Below, piece after piece: positions 9,213 to 17,006 of a DNA stretch of 64,000 nt. The notes under the pieces are model-generated. The model was not told the DNA's origin. It saw only the letters and a list, made by a program, of their open reading frames with translations, and did not search any database. Each line of letters starts with the position of its first letter. Position 1 is the first letter of the stretch. The stretch comes from Deltaproteobacteria bacterium (GTDB lineage: Bacteria; Bdellovibrionota_B; Oligoflexia; Oligoflexales; CAIYRB01), in the NCBI GenBank assembly GCA_016874735.1, contig VGTI01000002.1, positions 135,501 through 199,500 on the forward strand. Reading direction: 5' to 3'. A program made the position numbers and the translations under genes.

Positions 9213-9230
9213 AATTTTGGGGTACTTCTC

Positions 9231-9644
9231 ATGTCTGAGAACATCGATGACCTGACGATTTCGTTTTACCAAGACGATCGCAACGTACTGAAAGAGATAG
9301 ACAAAGTGGTCCTCACGCGAGGCAACTGGACCACTATTATGTTCCTGTTTCAGGAACTGAATAAAAAGACCAACGAATACGAGGCGCCCAAGGTGTCGAT
9401 CCGTCGTTACCAAAAACGCGGTGGCATCTATAAGCAACAGAGTAAATTCAACATCTCGAGCGCAAAGCAGGCTCGCGAGATCTCAGACATATTGCTGAAG
9501 TGGTTCCCTGAGGGCTCTGACGAGGCGAAGCCTCGCAAACCCAAGGCGGTCAAAGCTCAGGCGCCGGCGCACAACGGCCCCGAGACCGATGAGACCGATG
9601 ATCAAGACGACGACGAGGAATTTACCCAGCAGTCCGACATCTAA
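9231..9644 (+). CDS. Small protein with PC4-like core and acidic tail
   Basis: 137 residues. Residues ~28-92 look like a PC4/YdbC-type single-stranded nucleic-acid-binding fold: a tryptophan-bearing first strand (GNWTTIMFLF), strands ending in KVSIRRYQKRGG, and a C-terminal helix AREISDILLKWF. This is fold-level resemblance only and moderate in confidence. The last ~40 residues change from Lys/Pro-rich to strongly acidic (DDQDDDEEF), a tail that may mask the basic surface. GGGG (9219-9222) lies 8 bases before the ATG. Monocistronic between two terminators. Confidence 0.72.
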   Translation: MSENIDDLTISFYQDDRNVLKEIDKVVLTRGNWTTIMFLFQELNKKTNEYEAPKVSIRRYQKRGGIYKQQSKFNISSAKQAREISDILLKWFPEGSDEAKPRKPKAVKAQAPAHNGPETDETDDQDDDEEFTQQSDI

Positions 9645-9671
9645 TCGGAACAAGATGCGACGTTACCGCAA

Positions 9672-10184
9672 TTAACGCCCCCACGGACGAAAAAGAGACC
9701 GCCGCCGTGGGGTGTTTTTTTTGTTACCGGGCCGAGCCTCGCCAGCAGCTGTACGGCGCTCTAGGTAACCAAGTTGTTGGCGATCGGATGCACCATGTTG
9801 GCTCACCCACCATACACCAGGGTCGATCACAACGGTTTGGACCTTAGCAGCATCTTGCGGGCCCATAAGCCGACATAAACTTTGCAGAGGCGTCCAAATA
9901 AGCTTAGCCTCCGACGGTTGAGAATAACCTACTAATTCCTTGCCGCTTTCTTGATCCCAGCTGGCAAGGAATAGGCGATCGGCCCGCGTCGAAAGCAATA
10001 GACCCGAAATGAGTAGACTAAGTTGCGTCTGTCCCGCCGGGCTAGACCATCCAGCCTGGTGGGCTCCGACAAAAAGCCATACAGTCCGAAAATTAGTCGC
10101 GATCATCTGTGCTTCAGCCGCTGCCAGGACTTGTTCTTCAGATCCGCACAGTACCCACCGGCCGACATGAGTCAGTTGACTCAC
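9672..10184 (-). CDS. Hypothetical protein with uncertain start
   Basis: 170 residues from a GTG at 10184, but there is no good Shine-Dalgarno there. The same frame stays open 62 more codons upstream to a TAA at 10368-10370, and that stretch reads like real protein (TTRDFKWLHQEAWEPSAVVAYEAL) but has no ATG, GTG or TTG. So either the gene is 5'-damaged or uses a rare start. The body has alternating hydrophobic strands (RTVWLFVGAH, ADRLFLASWD, VQTVVIDPGVWW) that recall a RecA/SulA-like alpha-beta core, but no Walker motif is present. The basic C-terminus overlaps the terminator of the opposite gene. Function unknown. Confidence 0.5.
   Translation of the reverse strand: MSQLTHVGRWVLCGSEEQVLAAAEAQMIATNFRTVWLFVGAHQAGWSSPAGQTQLSLLISGLLLSTRADRLFLASWDQESGKELVGYSQPSEAKLIWTPLQSLCRLMGPQDAAKVQTVVIDPGVWWVSQHGASDRQQLGYLERRTAAGEARPGNKKNTPRRRSLFRPWGR
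9679..9723 (+). terminator. Intrinsic terminator after the PC4-like gene
   Basis: CCCCACGG (9679-9686) pairs with CCGTGGGG (9705-9712) around an 18-base loop and is followed by TGTTTTTTTTG. It overlaps the 3' end of the minus-strand frame 9672-10184. Confidence 0.85.
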
Positions 10185-10513
10185 GGTTTTTCGTCGTCGT
10201 GTAAAAGCAGGTGGAGCGAATAGTCCCAGTGCCGCAGACTGACTGAGCGCCTCGTAGGCAACAACTGCCGATGGCTCCCAGGCCTCCTGATGTAGCCACT
10301 TGAAGTCACGGGTGGTGAGAGATACTCCTAATACCGTTTCTTGTGGTAAGATATGTGTACCCCCAGTTTAGGCTATGTCAACCTATCCAATCCGGATGCA
10401 ATCCTATCTCCTGATACCCCGATCCATAGATTGGCTTAAAGTCACCTTCGTATTACCATCTATCTCAAGACCAATCGTTCCCGAGTTTTCGCAGCTTGTC
10501 AAAGGAGGCTCCC
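10185..10513. other. Gap without an assigned gene
   Basis: The left part is the start-less upward extension of the minus-strand frame (to 10370). The right part (10371-10513) must carry the promoter and leader of the bactofilin gene. I see only weak promoter-like boxes (TTGGCT at 10431-10436 with TACCAT at 10454-10459) and no strong structure. Confidence 0.4.
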
Positions 10514-11059
10514 TTGTTCAAGGTCGACAAATCCGCAATTGCCAAGGCCAACAAAAAGCCTGTCACCGGCCGCGACACTGGCGCCGTGACCATTCTGACA
10601 AGCGGATGTCACTTCTCAGGTAAACTTTACTGCCGCGGCGCTTCTAGGGTAGGAGGGCGCATTGAGGGCCAAGTGGTATCGGAAGGGCTTCTTATTATTG
10701 AAGAAGAGGCAATCATAACGGCTGAAATAAAGGCTGAAGAGGTGATCATTCAGGGTCGCGTCGAGGGCAAACTGCAAGCCACGGGTCGCGTCGAGCTGGC
10801 ATCGACTAGCTTTTTTACCGGTGATATCAGTACCCCAGTGCTAGTGGTTCGAGAAGGAGCACAGTTCAACGGACACTCGGCCATGATCAAACGCGAGGCT
10901 CCGGTCTCGGGAAACGGTAAACAGCTGCGCCCGCTCACGAGTAATGGCGGCAAGGGAACCAACAAAAAAACGGATGGCGTGACCCCCGACGTAAACACTG
11001 ACTCCCGTATCGAGGTCCCTGTCCACTCAACTCCGGAAGTCAATGTTAGAGCCCTCTAA
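10514..11059 (+). CDS. Bactofilin family cytoskeletal protein
   Basis: About 181 residues. The start is TTG at 10514, five bases after an excellent AAAGGAGG (10501-10508); an upstream in-frame TTG at 10496 lies before that site and is unlikely. Residues ~30-125 form the bactofilin beta-helix with short repeating strands (FSGKLYCRGASRVGGRIEGQ, LIIEEEAIITAEI, VIIQGRVEGKLQATGRVEL). Bactofilins polymerise without nucleotide at the membrane and guide cell shape, stalks or wall enzymes. The disordered N- and C-termini are usual. The stop overlaps the start of the Nudix gene by 17 bases. Confidence 0.88.
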   Translation: MFKVDKSAIAKANKKPVTGRDTGAVTILTSGCHFSGKLYCRGASRVGGRIEGQVVSEGLLIIEEEAIITAEIKAEEVIIQGRVEGKLQATGRVELASTSFFTGDISTPVLVVREGAQFNGHSAMIKREAPVSGNGKQLRPLTSNGGKGTNKKTDGVTPDVNTDSRIEVPVHSTPEVNVRAL

Positions 11060-11663
11060 AGGTAACTCGGGCAGTGGTCCGGGGCTTGCCCCGGAATCTC
11101 TCCCAAGTACCATTTGGAATTTAGAGTCGGCCGAGCTTCCCTGGTCAGGATTAGCGTTAAGTCCTGCGCCTAGGGGACCCAGTGCTGTATTGGCACTCTT
11201 TGTTGCCGGACAAAATCCACGCGATCAAGCGTCGTTGGTACTCACGCGGCGCAGCACCACAGTGAGGTCGCACAAAGGTCAAATTAGCTTCGCCGGTGGC
11301 CGCTGTGATCCGATAGATGTGAGTCCATCTGCGACGGCGCTCAGAGAGGCTCACGAAGAACTGGGCCTTGCACCCGACTTGGTAAAGGTGCACGGCATGT
11401 TACCGCCTATTACTGGGTTGGACGGCGCCGCTATTTATCCGGTGGTTGGCTCGGCGAACGTCCAGCCTAACCATTTGGTGCCTGCGGCGGCCGAGGTAGC
11501 TGAGGTGTTTACGGTACCCTGGCCCCTAGTTTCTCGCAAAGCTGCAAAATCTTTCGACTTCAACCTGTTTGGTCACTGGCGTAGTTCTTGGATGTTCGAA
11601 ACACCTAGAGGCACGATTTGGGGTCTAACAGCGCTGATACTGTACCGGGCAGCGCTGGCATGA
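11043..11663 (+). CDS. Nudix hydrolase, CoA pyrophosphatase (NudL)-like
   Basis: 206 residues. The SFAGGRCDPIDVSPSATALREAHEELGL region is the NudL-type Nudix box: the first acidic ligand is Asp-like as in E. coli NudL, while the REAHEELGL core with the metal-binding glutamates is intact. The RRSTTVRSHKGQISF stretch before it is typical of CoA pyrophosphatases, which split CoA to phosphopantetheine and 3',5'-ADP. The start lies inside the bactofilin gene with no separate Shine-Dalgarno, so translation is probably coupled. The C-terminus is short but complete. Confidence 0.85.
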   Translation: MLEPSKGNSGSGPGLAPESLPSTIWNLESAELPWSGLALSPAPRGPSAVLALFVAGQNPRDQASLVLTRRSTTVRSHKGQISFAGGRCDPIDVSPSATALREAHEELGLAPDLVKVHGMLPPITGLDGAAIYPVVGSANVQPNHLVPAAAEVAEVFTVPWPLVSRKAAKSFDFNLFGHWRSSWMFETPRGTIWGLTALILYRAALA

Positions 11664-11726
11664 AGTGGGCTCTTGGTTTATAAAATATTGCGCACACTAT
11701 AATCTTCCATAACGAGGCATGGCCGT

Positions 11727-12077
11727 ATGACACGACATTCTCTGACCTTGGTTGCATTTCTGGCAGTCTTGCCTCTGGCATGTACTAAAGAGACGCAAAA
11801 TCGGATTTCCCAGAGTTTTCAGAACTGGACCGGTACTAATGGCGTCCTAGACGTGATCAGTGAGGGCAAGGTGCTCTACCGTTTTGTCAAAATTGACAAG
11901 CTCACAACTGCGACGGCGACGAATGACCCGACAACGTCACGACCATATCGCTTTGGGTACGGTGTATTTGATAAGAATTTCAACTACAAGCAGGACGAAG
12001 ACGAGAAGCGCATTTATTTTGAAGTGAGTGATCACTCCACCAACTACGTCTTCTATGAAAACCCGTACGAGGATTAA
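11727..12077 (+). CDS. Small lipoprotein
   Basis: 116 residues. Signal peptide MTRHSLTLVAFLAVLPLAC with a lipobox PLAC at Cys19. The mature 97 residues carry aromatic and acidic stretches (FDKNFNYKQDEDEKRIYFEVSD) and no known domain. It stands 64 bases after the Nudix gene with AACGAGG upstream. Probably anchored in the outer or inner membrane; function unknown. Confidence 0.75.
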   Translation: MTRHSLTLVAFLAVLPLACTKETQNRISQSFQNWTGTNGVLDVISEGKVLYRFVKIDKLTTATATNDPTTSRPYRFGYGVFDKNFNYKQDEDEKRIYFEVSDHSTNYVFYENPYED

Positions 12078-12086
12078 TTCAGCCGA

Positions 12087-12107
12087 GCGGCGGATTAAAA
12101 CCGCCGC
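12087..12107. terminator. Weak hairpin between convergent genes
   Basis: GCGGCGG (12087-12093) and CCGCCGC (12101-12107) around ATTAAAA. It sits between the lipoprotein and the convergent hydrolase gene, where a terminator is expected, but no T-run follows on either strand. Confidence 0.35.
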
Positions 12108-12119
12108 CACCGCCCCTAG

Positions 12120-12989
12120 CTACTGAACTGGCTGCTTTAGCATCGCCTCGATCAGATGACGATGATAAGGCCACGGCAGGTCGTGTCCTTGCCCCACAAC
12201 GACCTGGTAGGTCACGCGGAAGTGACCGTTGCTGACAAGCGAGTCGTGAAAAGCTTTAGCCTGGGCTAGCGGAACCGCTTTATCGTTCATCCCGTGGTAG
12301 ATGACAATGTTGCCAGGTAAACCGTTTAGGTCGTAGGCCACCGACCTGTCTTCAAAGGCCTTATCGCCACCGGCCCGCTTGATTGCCGTTAAGTCAGTGC
12401 GCAAGTACTCGTCACTAGTGGTGCGTAGCGTTTCGTCGTAGTCGTACACGCCGCCGCCTAAGATTGCCGTTTTAATACCGCCCAGCCTCTTAGCCGCGAG
12501 CGCCGCAGCCGTGGCACCTGTATCGTAACCCCAAACCACGCTAATAGGGTTAGGGATGCCTGCTGCGGTTAACGCCGCTGGGAGCACGACACTGAGGCTA
12601 AGTAGCGACTCAGCACCGATAAAGTCGGGCTCACCGTCGGATCCTCCATAGCCAGGTCTGTTGACCGTCACGACGTCGTATCCAGATGCTAAAAAAGTTT
12701 GCGCAATCCATCCCGAACAGAGCTTTTCTTTCGCAAACCCGGCACGGTCGGAGTGCATCAAAAGTGCTGTGGCCTTGGCACCCTCGGTTTTACACGATAT
12801 CCACTCGCCACGGGCCAGTTGCCCCTTGTAGGTAAATGGGACGACACTGCCTCCGGCTACAAAAGGCACCGGTGCAATATTGTCACTGATCTTATCTCTG
12901 ACCTCTAATTCTTGGTTGGCCCCCTTGGGCAAACTAGCGCAGCTTGTCAACGAGGTCACACCGAAAACTAATGCAAAAAATCGGCTCAT
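12120..12989 (-). CDS. Alpha/beta hydrolase-fold lipoprotein with Asp at the nucleophile position
   Basis: About 289 residues from the ATG at 12989 (GTGs at 12992 and 13001 are alternatives, with GAGGGGG upstream). SRFFALVFGVTSLTSC is a lipoprotein signal. The fold is shown by NRPGYGGSDGEP and by HGMNDKAVP and GQGHDLPW, which give the acid and the histidine. The nucleophile elbow reads GYDTG where serine hydrolases have GxSxG, so the nucleophile would be Asp160 (numbered from 13001), as in haloalkane dehalogenases and epoxide hydrolases. Acid Asp240 and His273 complete a plausible triad. Thirteen bases downstream of the MscS gene stop, probably the same transcript. Substrate unknown. Confidence 0.8.
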   Translation of the reverse strand: MSRFFALVFGVTSLTSCASLPKGANQELEVRDKISDNIAPVPFVAGGSVVPFTYKGQLARGEWISCKTEGAKATALLMHSDRAGFAKEKLCSGWIAQTFLASGYDVVTVNRPGYGGSDGEPDFIGAESLLSLSVVLPAALTAAGIPNPISVVWGYDTGATAAALAAKRLGGIKTAILGGGVYDYDETLRTTSDEYLRTDLTAIKRAGGDKAFEDRSVAYDLNGLPGNIVIYHGMNDKAVPLAQAKAFHDSLVSNGHFRVTYQVVVGQGHDLPWPYHRHLIEAMLKQPVQ

Positions 12990-13014
12990 CACTGACCACA
13001 CCCCCTCTAAACAC

Positions 13015-14157
13015 TCAGCCTGGGACCAGGGAAATCGGCATATTCGAATCCATGCGCAAGGTCACACCTTTCGCCGCGAATGACTCTAATATAGCAAAAT
13101 TGATCGCCTGCCTTGCATCTGCATAATCGTTAAATGCCGGACTGTGAATAAAGTATGACACATCAAATATCAGGCCAGCATTACTGATGTGAGCTAGACG
13201 ACAGCTATCGAGGCTAACCTTCGGCTGCGCCGTGATGACATTAGCGATCAGTGCAGGGATTTCGCGCAGCAAACTCAGCGGCGTGTGTGGGTGTACCGCC
13301 AGTTTCAGCTCGACGTAACGCTGCTGCATCTTTTTAAAGTTACGGATTCGGGATTTCGTTAGGTCCGAGTTGGCAAAAACAAGTAACTCTCCACCGACGC
13401 TCCGCACTCTCGTTGTCTTTAGCCCGATATGCTCCACCGTACCGCGTAAATTATCGACCGTAATGAAATCACCGGTCTCAAAGGGCTTATCAAGCGAAAT
13501 GGCAAAGGAGCTAAAGGTATCTCCAAGAATGGCTTGGGCAGCCAACGCCAGAGCGACACCGCTGATGCCAAGTCCAGTGACAAAAGTGGAGACGTTAAAG
13601 CCCGCGTTATCGAGGAAGAACAGAACCCCAGCAATCCACACACCGATGCGCACTAATGTGGCAAGATTGTTGTTAGTATTACGTACAACGGGGTCATCGG
13701 AGCGAAATCCCCCACGGTAGAATTCAATCAAAATCCTGCCGAGCTCACTAGTCAGCTGGATACCCTGCAGCGTCATCGCTCCCACGGTGATCAGGAGTAT
13801 CCAGTGGTCCAGTTTTGGGCTGAGCTCAAGTGGCTGAGCTGCTAGATAAAAGGCCAGTAATGGTAGTAAATGCGGCTTAATCCGATGCACAAGCGGCATA
13901 CCGTGAGCCCAAAGGCTACGCGGATGATCTTCGGCCAGGGTGTCCCAGCGTTTGATAAAATGCTTCCAGGTTACATAGAGAATCAGAGCATAGACGACGA
14001 AAGTGACCGCAGCCACAAGGTAGGCACCAAGAGCGTTGCCCATCACCTCGGTTTCAAACCAAGGCAAGCGACTCGACAAGTCGATATCGAAAAGACGTGC
14101 AATAGTCTCAGGCAGCGTCTTGATCTCAGCAAAATTCTGCGGCATACCAACAGCCAT
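13015..14157 (-). CDS. MscS-family mechanosensitive ion channel
   Basis: About 380 residues from the ATG at 14157 (AGAAGG 10 bases upstream; a GTG at 14175 is the longer alternative). At least four membrane segments occur in the first 210 residues (GAYLVAAVTFVVYALILYV, HLLPLLAFYLA, WILLITVGAMTL, IGVWIAGVLFFL), then the pore helix TGLGISGVALALAAQAI and the MscS core LGDTFSSFAISLDKPFETGDFI. The C-terminal beta and alpha-beta domains follow, with a DARQAINFAILESFAAKGV tail. Acts as a pressure valve against hypo-osmotic shock. Followed 13 bases later by the stop-proximal hydrolase start. Confidence 0.92.
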   Translation of the reverse strand: MAVGMPQNFAEIKTLPETIARLFDIDLSSRLPWFETEVMGNALGAYLVAAVTFVVYALILYVTWKHFIKRWDTLAEDHPRSLWAHGMPLVHRIKPHLLPLLAFYLAAQPLELSPKLDHWILLITVGAMTLQGIQLTSELGRILIEFYRGGFRSDDPVVRNTNNNLATLVRIGVWIAGVLFFLDNAGFNVSTFVTGLGISGVALALAAQAILGDTFSSFAISLDKPFETGDFITVDNLRGTVEHIGLKTTRVRSVGGELLVFANSDLTKSRIRNFKKMQQRYVELKLAVHPHTPLSLLREIPALIANVITAQPKVSLDSCRLAHISNAGLIFDVSYFIHSPAFNDYADARQAINFAILESFAAKGVTLRMDSNMPISLVPG

Positions 14158-14313
14158 GAGCGGCACCCTTCTCACTAGATCGAGCCGAGTTCATGACGTT
14201 TGACTATAGCTAACACAGCAGCCTTTGCAACGCGCATGTACTCCGGTACACTCCTCTAAGTAGCTAAGGCAGCAGGGCAATAAAGGCCTGGACTTTTTCC
14301 CGGAGCAGAAATC

Positions 14314-15552
14314 ATGGCAGTCGATGTTAAAGTGCCAGCAGTAGGCGAATCGGTTCAAGAGGCGATGATCCATAAGTGGCACAAGGCTTCGGGAGAGGCA
14401 GTCAAACGCGATGACGTGCTGATGGAGCTTGAAACTGATAAAGCAACCGTCGAGGTCACGGCTGAGACGGACGGCGTGATCGAGATTCTCAACAAAGAGG
14501 GCGACACCGTAGCTATCGGCCAGGTGGTGGCACGTATTGATGCTAGTGCTAGCCCTACCAAGGCGGCTAGCGCTGTGAAAAGTGCGCCAGCATCGACACC
14601 ACCTCCAAGCCAAACTGCTGCAAGTGGTGGAGAGCCCCCGTTGATGCCGGCAGCTCGACGCTTAGTAGAGGAAAATCGCCTAGATGCCAACACCATCCCC
14701 GGTACGGGCAAGGGTGGGCGCGTGACCAAAGGTGACGTTTTACAGCACATGGAATCGGGAGCGAGTGCTCCTAAAGTAGTGGCACCAACCTTAGCTAAGG
14801 CTCCGGTGGCCCCCCCACCTCACCTACCCGTAGCTAAGTCGTCCGCTCATGGTCGCGGTGAGCGCCGCGAACCCATGTCGATGCTGCGCCGTCGCGTCGC
14901 CGAAAGACTAGTCCAAGCGCAGAGCACGGCGGCAATTTTGACCACCTTCAATGAGGTCGATATGAAGGCCGTCATGGACCTGCGCAAGCAGTATAAGGAC
15001 GGCTTTAAGGACAAACATGGGATCGGCCTCGGCTTCATGAGCTTCTTCGTCAAGGCGGCGATCGAGGCCCTAAAGACTTTCCCGGCTATCAATGGCTGGA
15101 TTGAGGGTAACGAAATCGTCTACCACGACTACTACGACATCGGCGTTGCCGTGTCGGGTGATCGGGGATTAGTTGTGCCGGTGATCCGTGACGCCGACAA
15201 GCTGAGCATGGCTGAAGTTGAGCAGTCGATCGCCCACTATGCGGGCAAAGCACGCGACGGCAAGATCTCGGTCGACGACCTGTCCGGCGGCACTTTTACC
15301 ATCTCGAATGGCGGAACTTTTGGCTCGTTGCTCTCCACGCCTATTCTCAACCCACCGCAGAGCGCGATCCTAGGTATGCATAAGATTGAGGAGCGTCCGA
15401 TCGCCCTCAACGGTCAGGTTGTGATTAGGCCGATGATGTACCTAGCGTTGTCGTATGATCACCGCATCGTCGACGGTAAAGAAGCGGTTCAGTTCCTTGT
15501 CAAAATCAAAGAGATGGTCGAGGACCCGACCCGTCTCCTCTTAGGAGTATAA
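14314..15552 (+). CDS. sucB: 2-oxoglutarate dehydrogenase E2 (dihydrolipoyl succinyltransferase)
   Basis: 412 residues. Lipoyl domain 1-78 with the lipoylated lysine in ETDKATVEV (Lys43), an Ala/Pro-rich linker, the E1/E3-binding domain ~110-150 ([10 protein letters not shown]...[11 protein letters not shown]), a second linker, and the catalytic domain from ~180 with SYDHRIVDG (His383, Asp387). The [26 protein letters not shown] motif marks the succinyl branch. It transfers succinyl from E1 to CoA. First gene of a sucB-lpd-sucA operon, 6 bases before lpd. GGAGCAG precedes the ATG. Confidence 0.96.
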   Translation: MAVDVKVPAVGESVQEAMIHKWHKASGEAVKRDDVLMELETDKATVEVTAETDGVIEILNKEGDTVAIGQVVARIDASASPTKAASAVKSAPASTPPPSQTAASGGEPPLMPAARRLVEENRLDANTIPGTGKGGRVTKGDVLQHMESGASAPKVVAPTLAKAPVAPPPHLPVAKSSAHGRGERREPMSMLRRRVAERLVQAQSTAAILTTFNEVDMKAVMDLRKQYKDGFKDKHGIGLGFMSFFVKAAIEALKTFPAINGWIEGNEIVYHDYYDIGVAVSGDRGLVVPVIRDADKLSMAEVEQSIAHYAGKARDGKISVDDLSGGTFTISNGGTFGSLLSTPILNPPQSAILGMHKIEERPIALNGQVVIRPMMYLALSYDHRIVDGKEAVQFLVKIKEMVEDPTRLLLGV

Positions 15553-15558
15553 AGAACC

Positions 15559-16965
15559 ATGGCGGATCAGGACTTTGATGTCATCGTAATCGGCTCAGGG
15601 CCGGGTGGCTATGTTTGTGCGATAAGAGCAGCGCAGCTAGGACTGAAAACAGCGTGTGTTGAGTATGAAGCCACACTTGGCGGAACCTGTCTCAACGTTG
15701 GGTGTATTCCCAGTAAGGCATTGCTTCAGTCTAGTGAGCATTTTGCCCACACGCAGCACGAGCTCGGTAAGCATGGCATCAAAGTTGACAACGTCACACT
15801 CGACTTGCCGACGCTACTCGGGCGCAAGGACGATGTCGTCAAGAGCCTGACACAAGGGATCGCTGGACTGTTCAAGAAGAACAAAGTGACCTGGTTGAAA
15901 GGCCGCGGCAGCTTCGTCAATGCATCCACCGTCAAAGTGACGGCCGCCGACGGTAGCACTGCAGATTACAAAACCAAACACGTGGTCATTGCAACGGGCA
16001 GTAAGCCGATTGAGATCTCACCGGCTAAATTTGACCGGAAACTCATCGTAAGCTCTACGGGCGCCTTGAAGCTCCCGCAAGTGCCTAAGCACCTAATTGT
16101 CATTGGCGGTGGTGTCATCGGGCTTGAGATGGGTAGTGTGTGGATGCGCCTCGGAGCCAAAGTGACGGTTATCGAGGCAGCTAGCTCAATTCTAGCGGGG
16201 CTGGATGGCGAACTTGGCAAAGGTCTGATGAAAATTCTCCAAAAAGAAGGGATGACCTTCCATTTGGATACCAAGCTCACTGGGACGAAGACCGGTAAGG
16301 ACAGTGTCACTGCAACCTGCCAAAAACCCGATGGTTCTACGCTAGAAATCAAAGGCGACCAAATGCTGGTGGCGGTCGGTAGACGCGCCAACACCGAGGG
16401 TCTCGGACTTGAGAACCTTGGTGTTACCCTAGAAGCCGGTGGAAAAGTGCCGGTAGATGGCCATCTTAGGACCCCAGTGCCCAACGTATGGGCGATCGGT
16501 GATGTGATCAAAGGACCCATGCTGGCGCACAAGGCCGAGGATGAGGGTATTGCAGTCGCCGAGTGGATTGCTGGCAAGGCGGGACATGTCAATTATGAGG
16601 CCATCCCCTGGGTAGTTTACACTTGGCCAGAGATTGCTGCCGTGGGCCTAAGTGAAGAAGCTGCTAAAGAGCAGGGCCTAGCGGTCAAAGTTGGCAAGTT
16701 TCCATTTTTAGCCAACGGAAGGGCTAAAGCTCTTGGCAATACGGATGGATTCGTTAAGATTGTGGCCGATGCCAAAACCGACCGTATCGTCGGAGCGCAC
16801 ATCTTGGGGCCCAACGCCTCCGAGCTGATCGCCGAACTCGCTGTCGCCGTGGAGTTTGGGGCCAGTGCGGAAGATATTGCCCGGTCCACTCACGCCCATC
16901 CAACTCTAGCGGAGTGTATTAAAGAAGCCGCACTTGGTGTCGATAAACGAAGTATCCATATCTGA
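15559..16965 (+). CDS. lpdA: Dihydrolipoyl dehydrogenase (E3)
   Basis: 468 residues, normal length. FAD-binding IGSGPGGY (11-18), the redox disulfide GGTCLNVGCIPSK (Cys44/Cys49), NAD-binding IGGGVIGLEMGSVW, and the C-terminal His-Glu pair in HAHPTLAE (His447/Glu452). It reoxidises dihydrolipoamide in the 2-oxoglutarate (and perhaps pyruvate and glycine cleavage) complexes. Six bases after sucB and 41 before sucA. Confidence 0.97.
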   Translation: MADQDFDVIVIGSGPGGYVCAIRAAQLGLKTACVEYEATLGGTCLNVGCIPSKALLQSSEHFAHTQHELGKHGIKVDNVTLDLPTLLGRKDDVVKSLTQGIAGLFKKNKVTWLKGRGSFVNASTVKVTAADGSTADYKTKHVVIATGSKPIEISPAKFDRKLIVSSTGALKLPQVPKHLIVIGGGVIGLEMGSVWMRLGAKVTVIEAASSILAGLDGELGKGLMKILQKEGMTFHLDTKLTGTKTGKDSVTATCQKPDGSTLEIKGDQMLVAVGRRANTEGLGLENLGVTLEAGGKVPVDGHLRTPVPNVWAIGDVIKGPMLAHKAEDEGIAVAEWIAGKAGHVNYEAIPWVVYTWPEIAAVGLSEEAAKEQGLAVKVGKFPFLANGRAKALGNTDGFVKIVADAKTDRIVGAHILGPNASELIAELAVAVEFGASAEDIARSTHAHPTLAECIKEAALGVDKRSIHI

Positions 16966-17006
16966 CGCCTGTAGCTGAGGCGTCACCGGGTTAAAGGACC
17001 TTAGTC

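Noticed and set aside
14234-14247. TGTACTCCGGTACA inverted repeat as operator of the sucB operon
   Set aside because: Only 5-bp arms, no match to a known operator and no promoter boxes around it.
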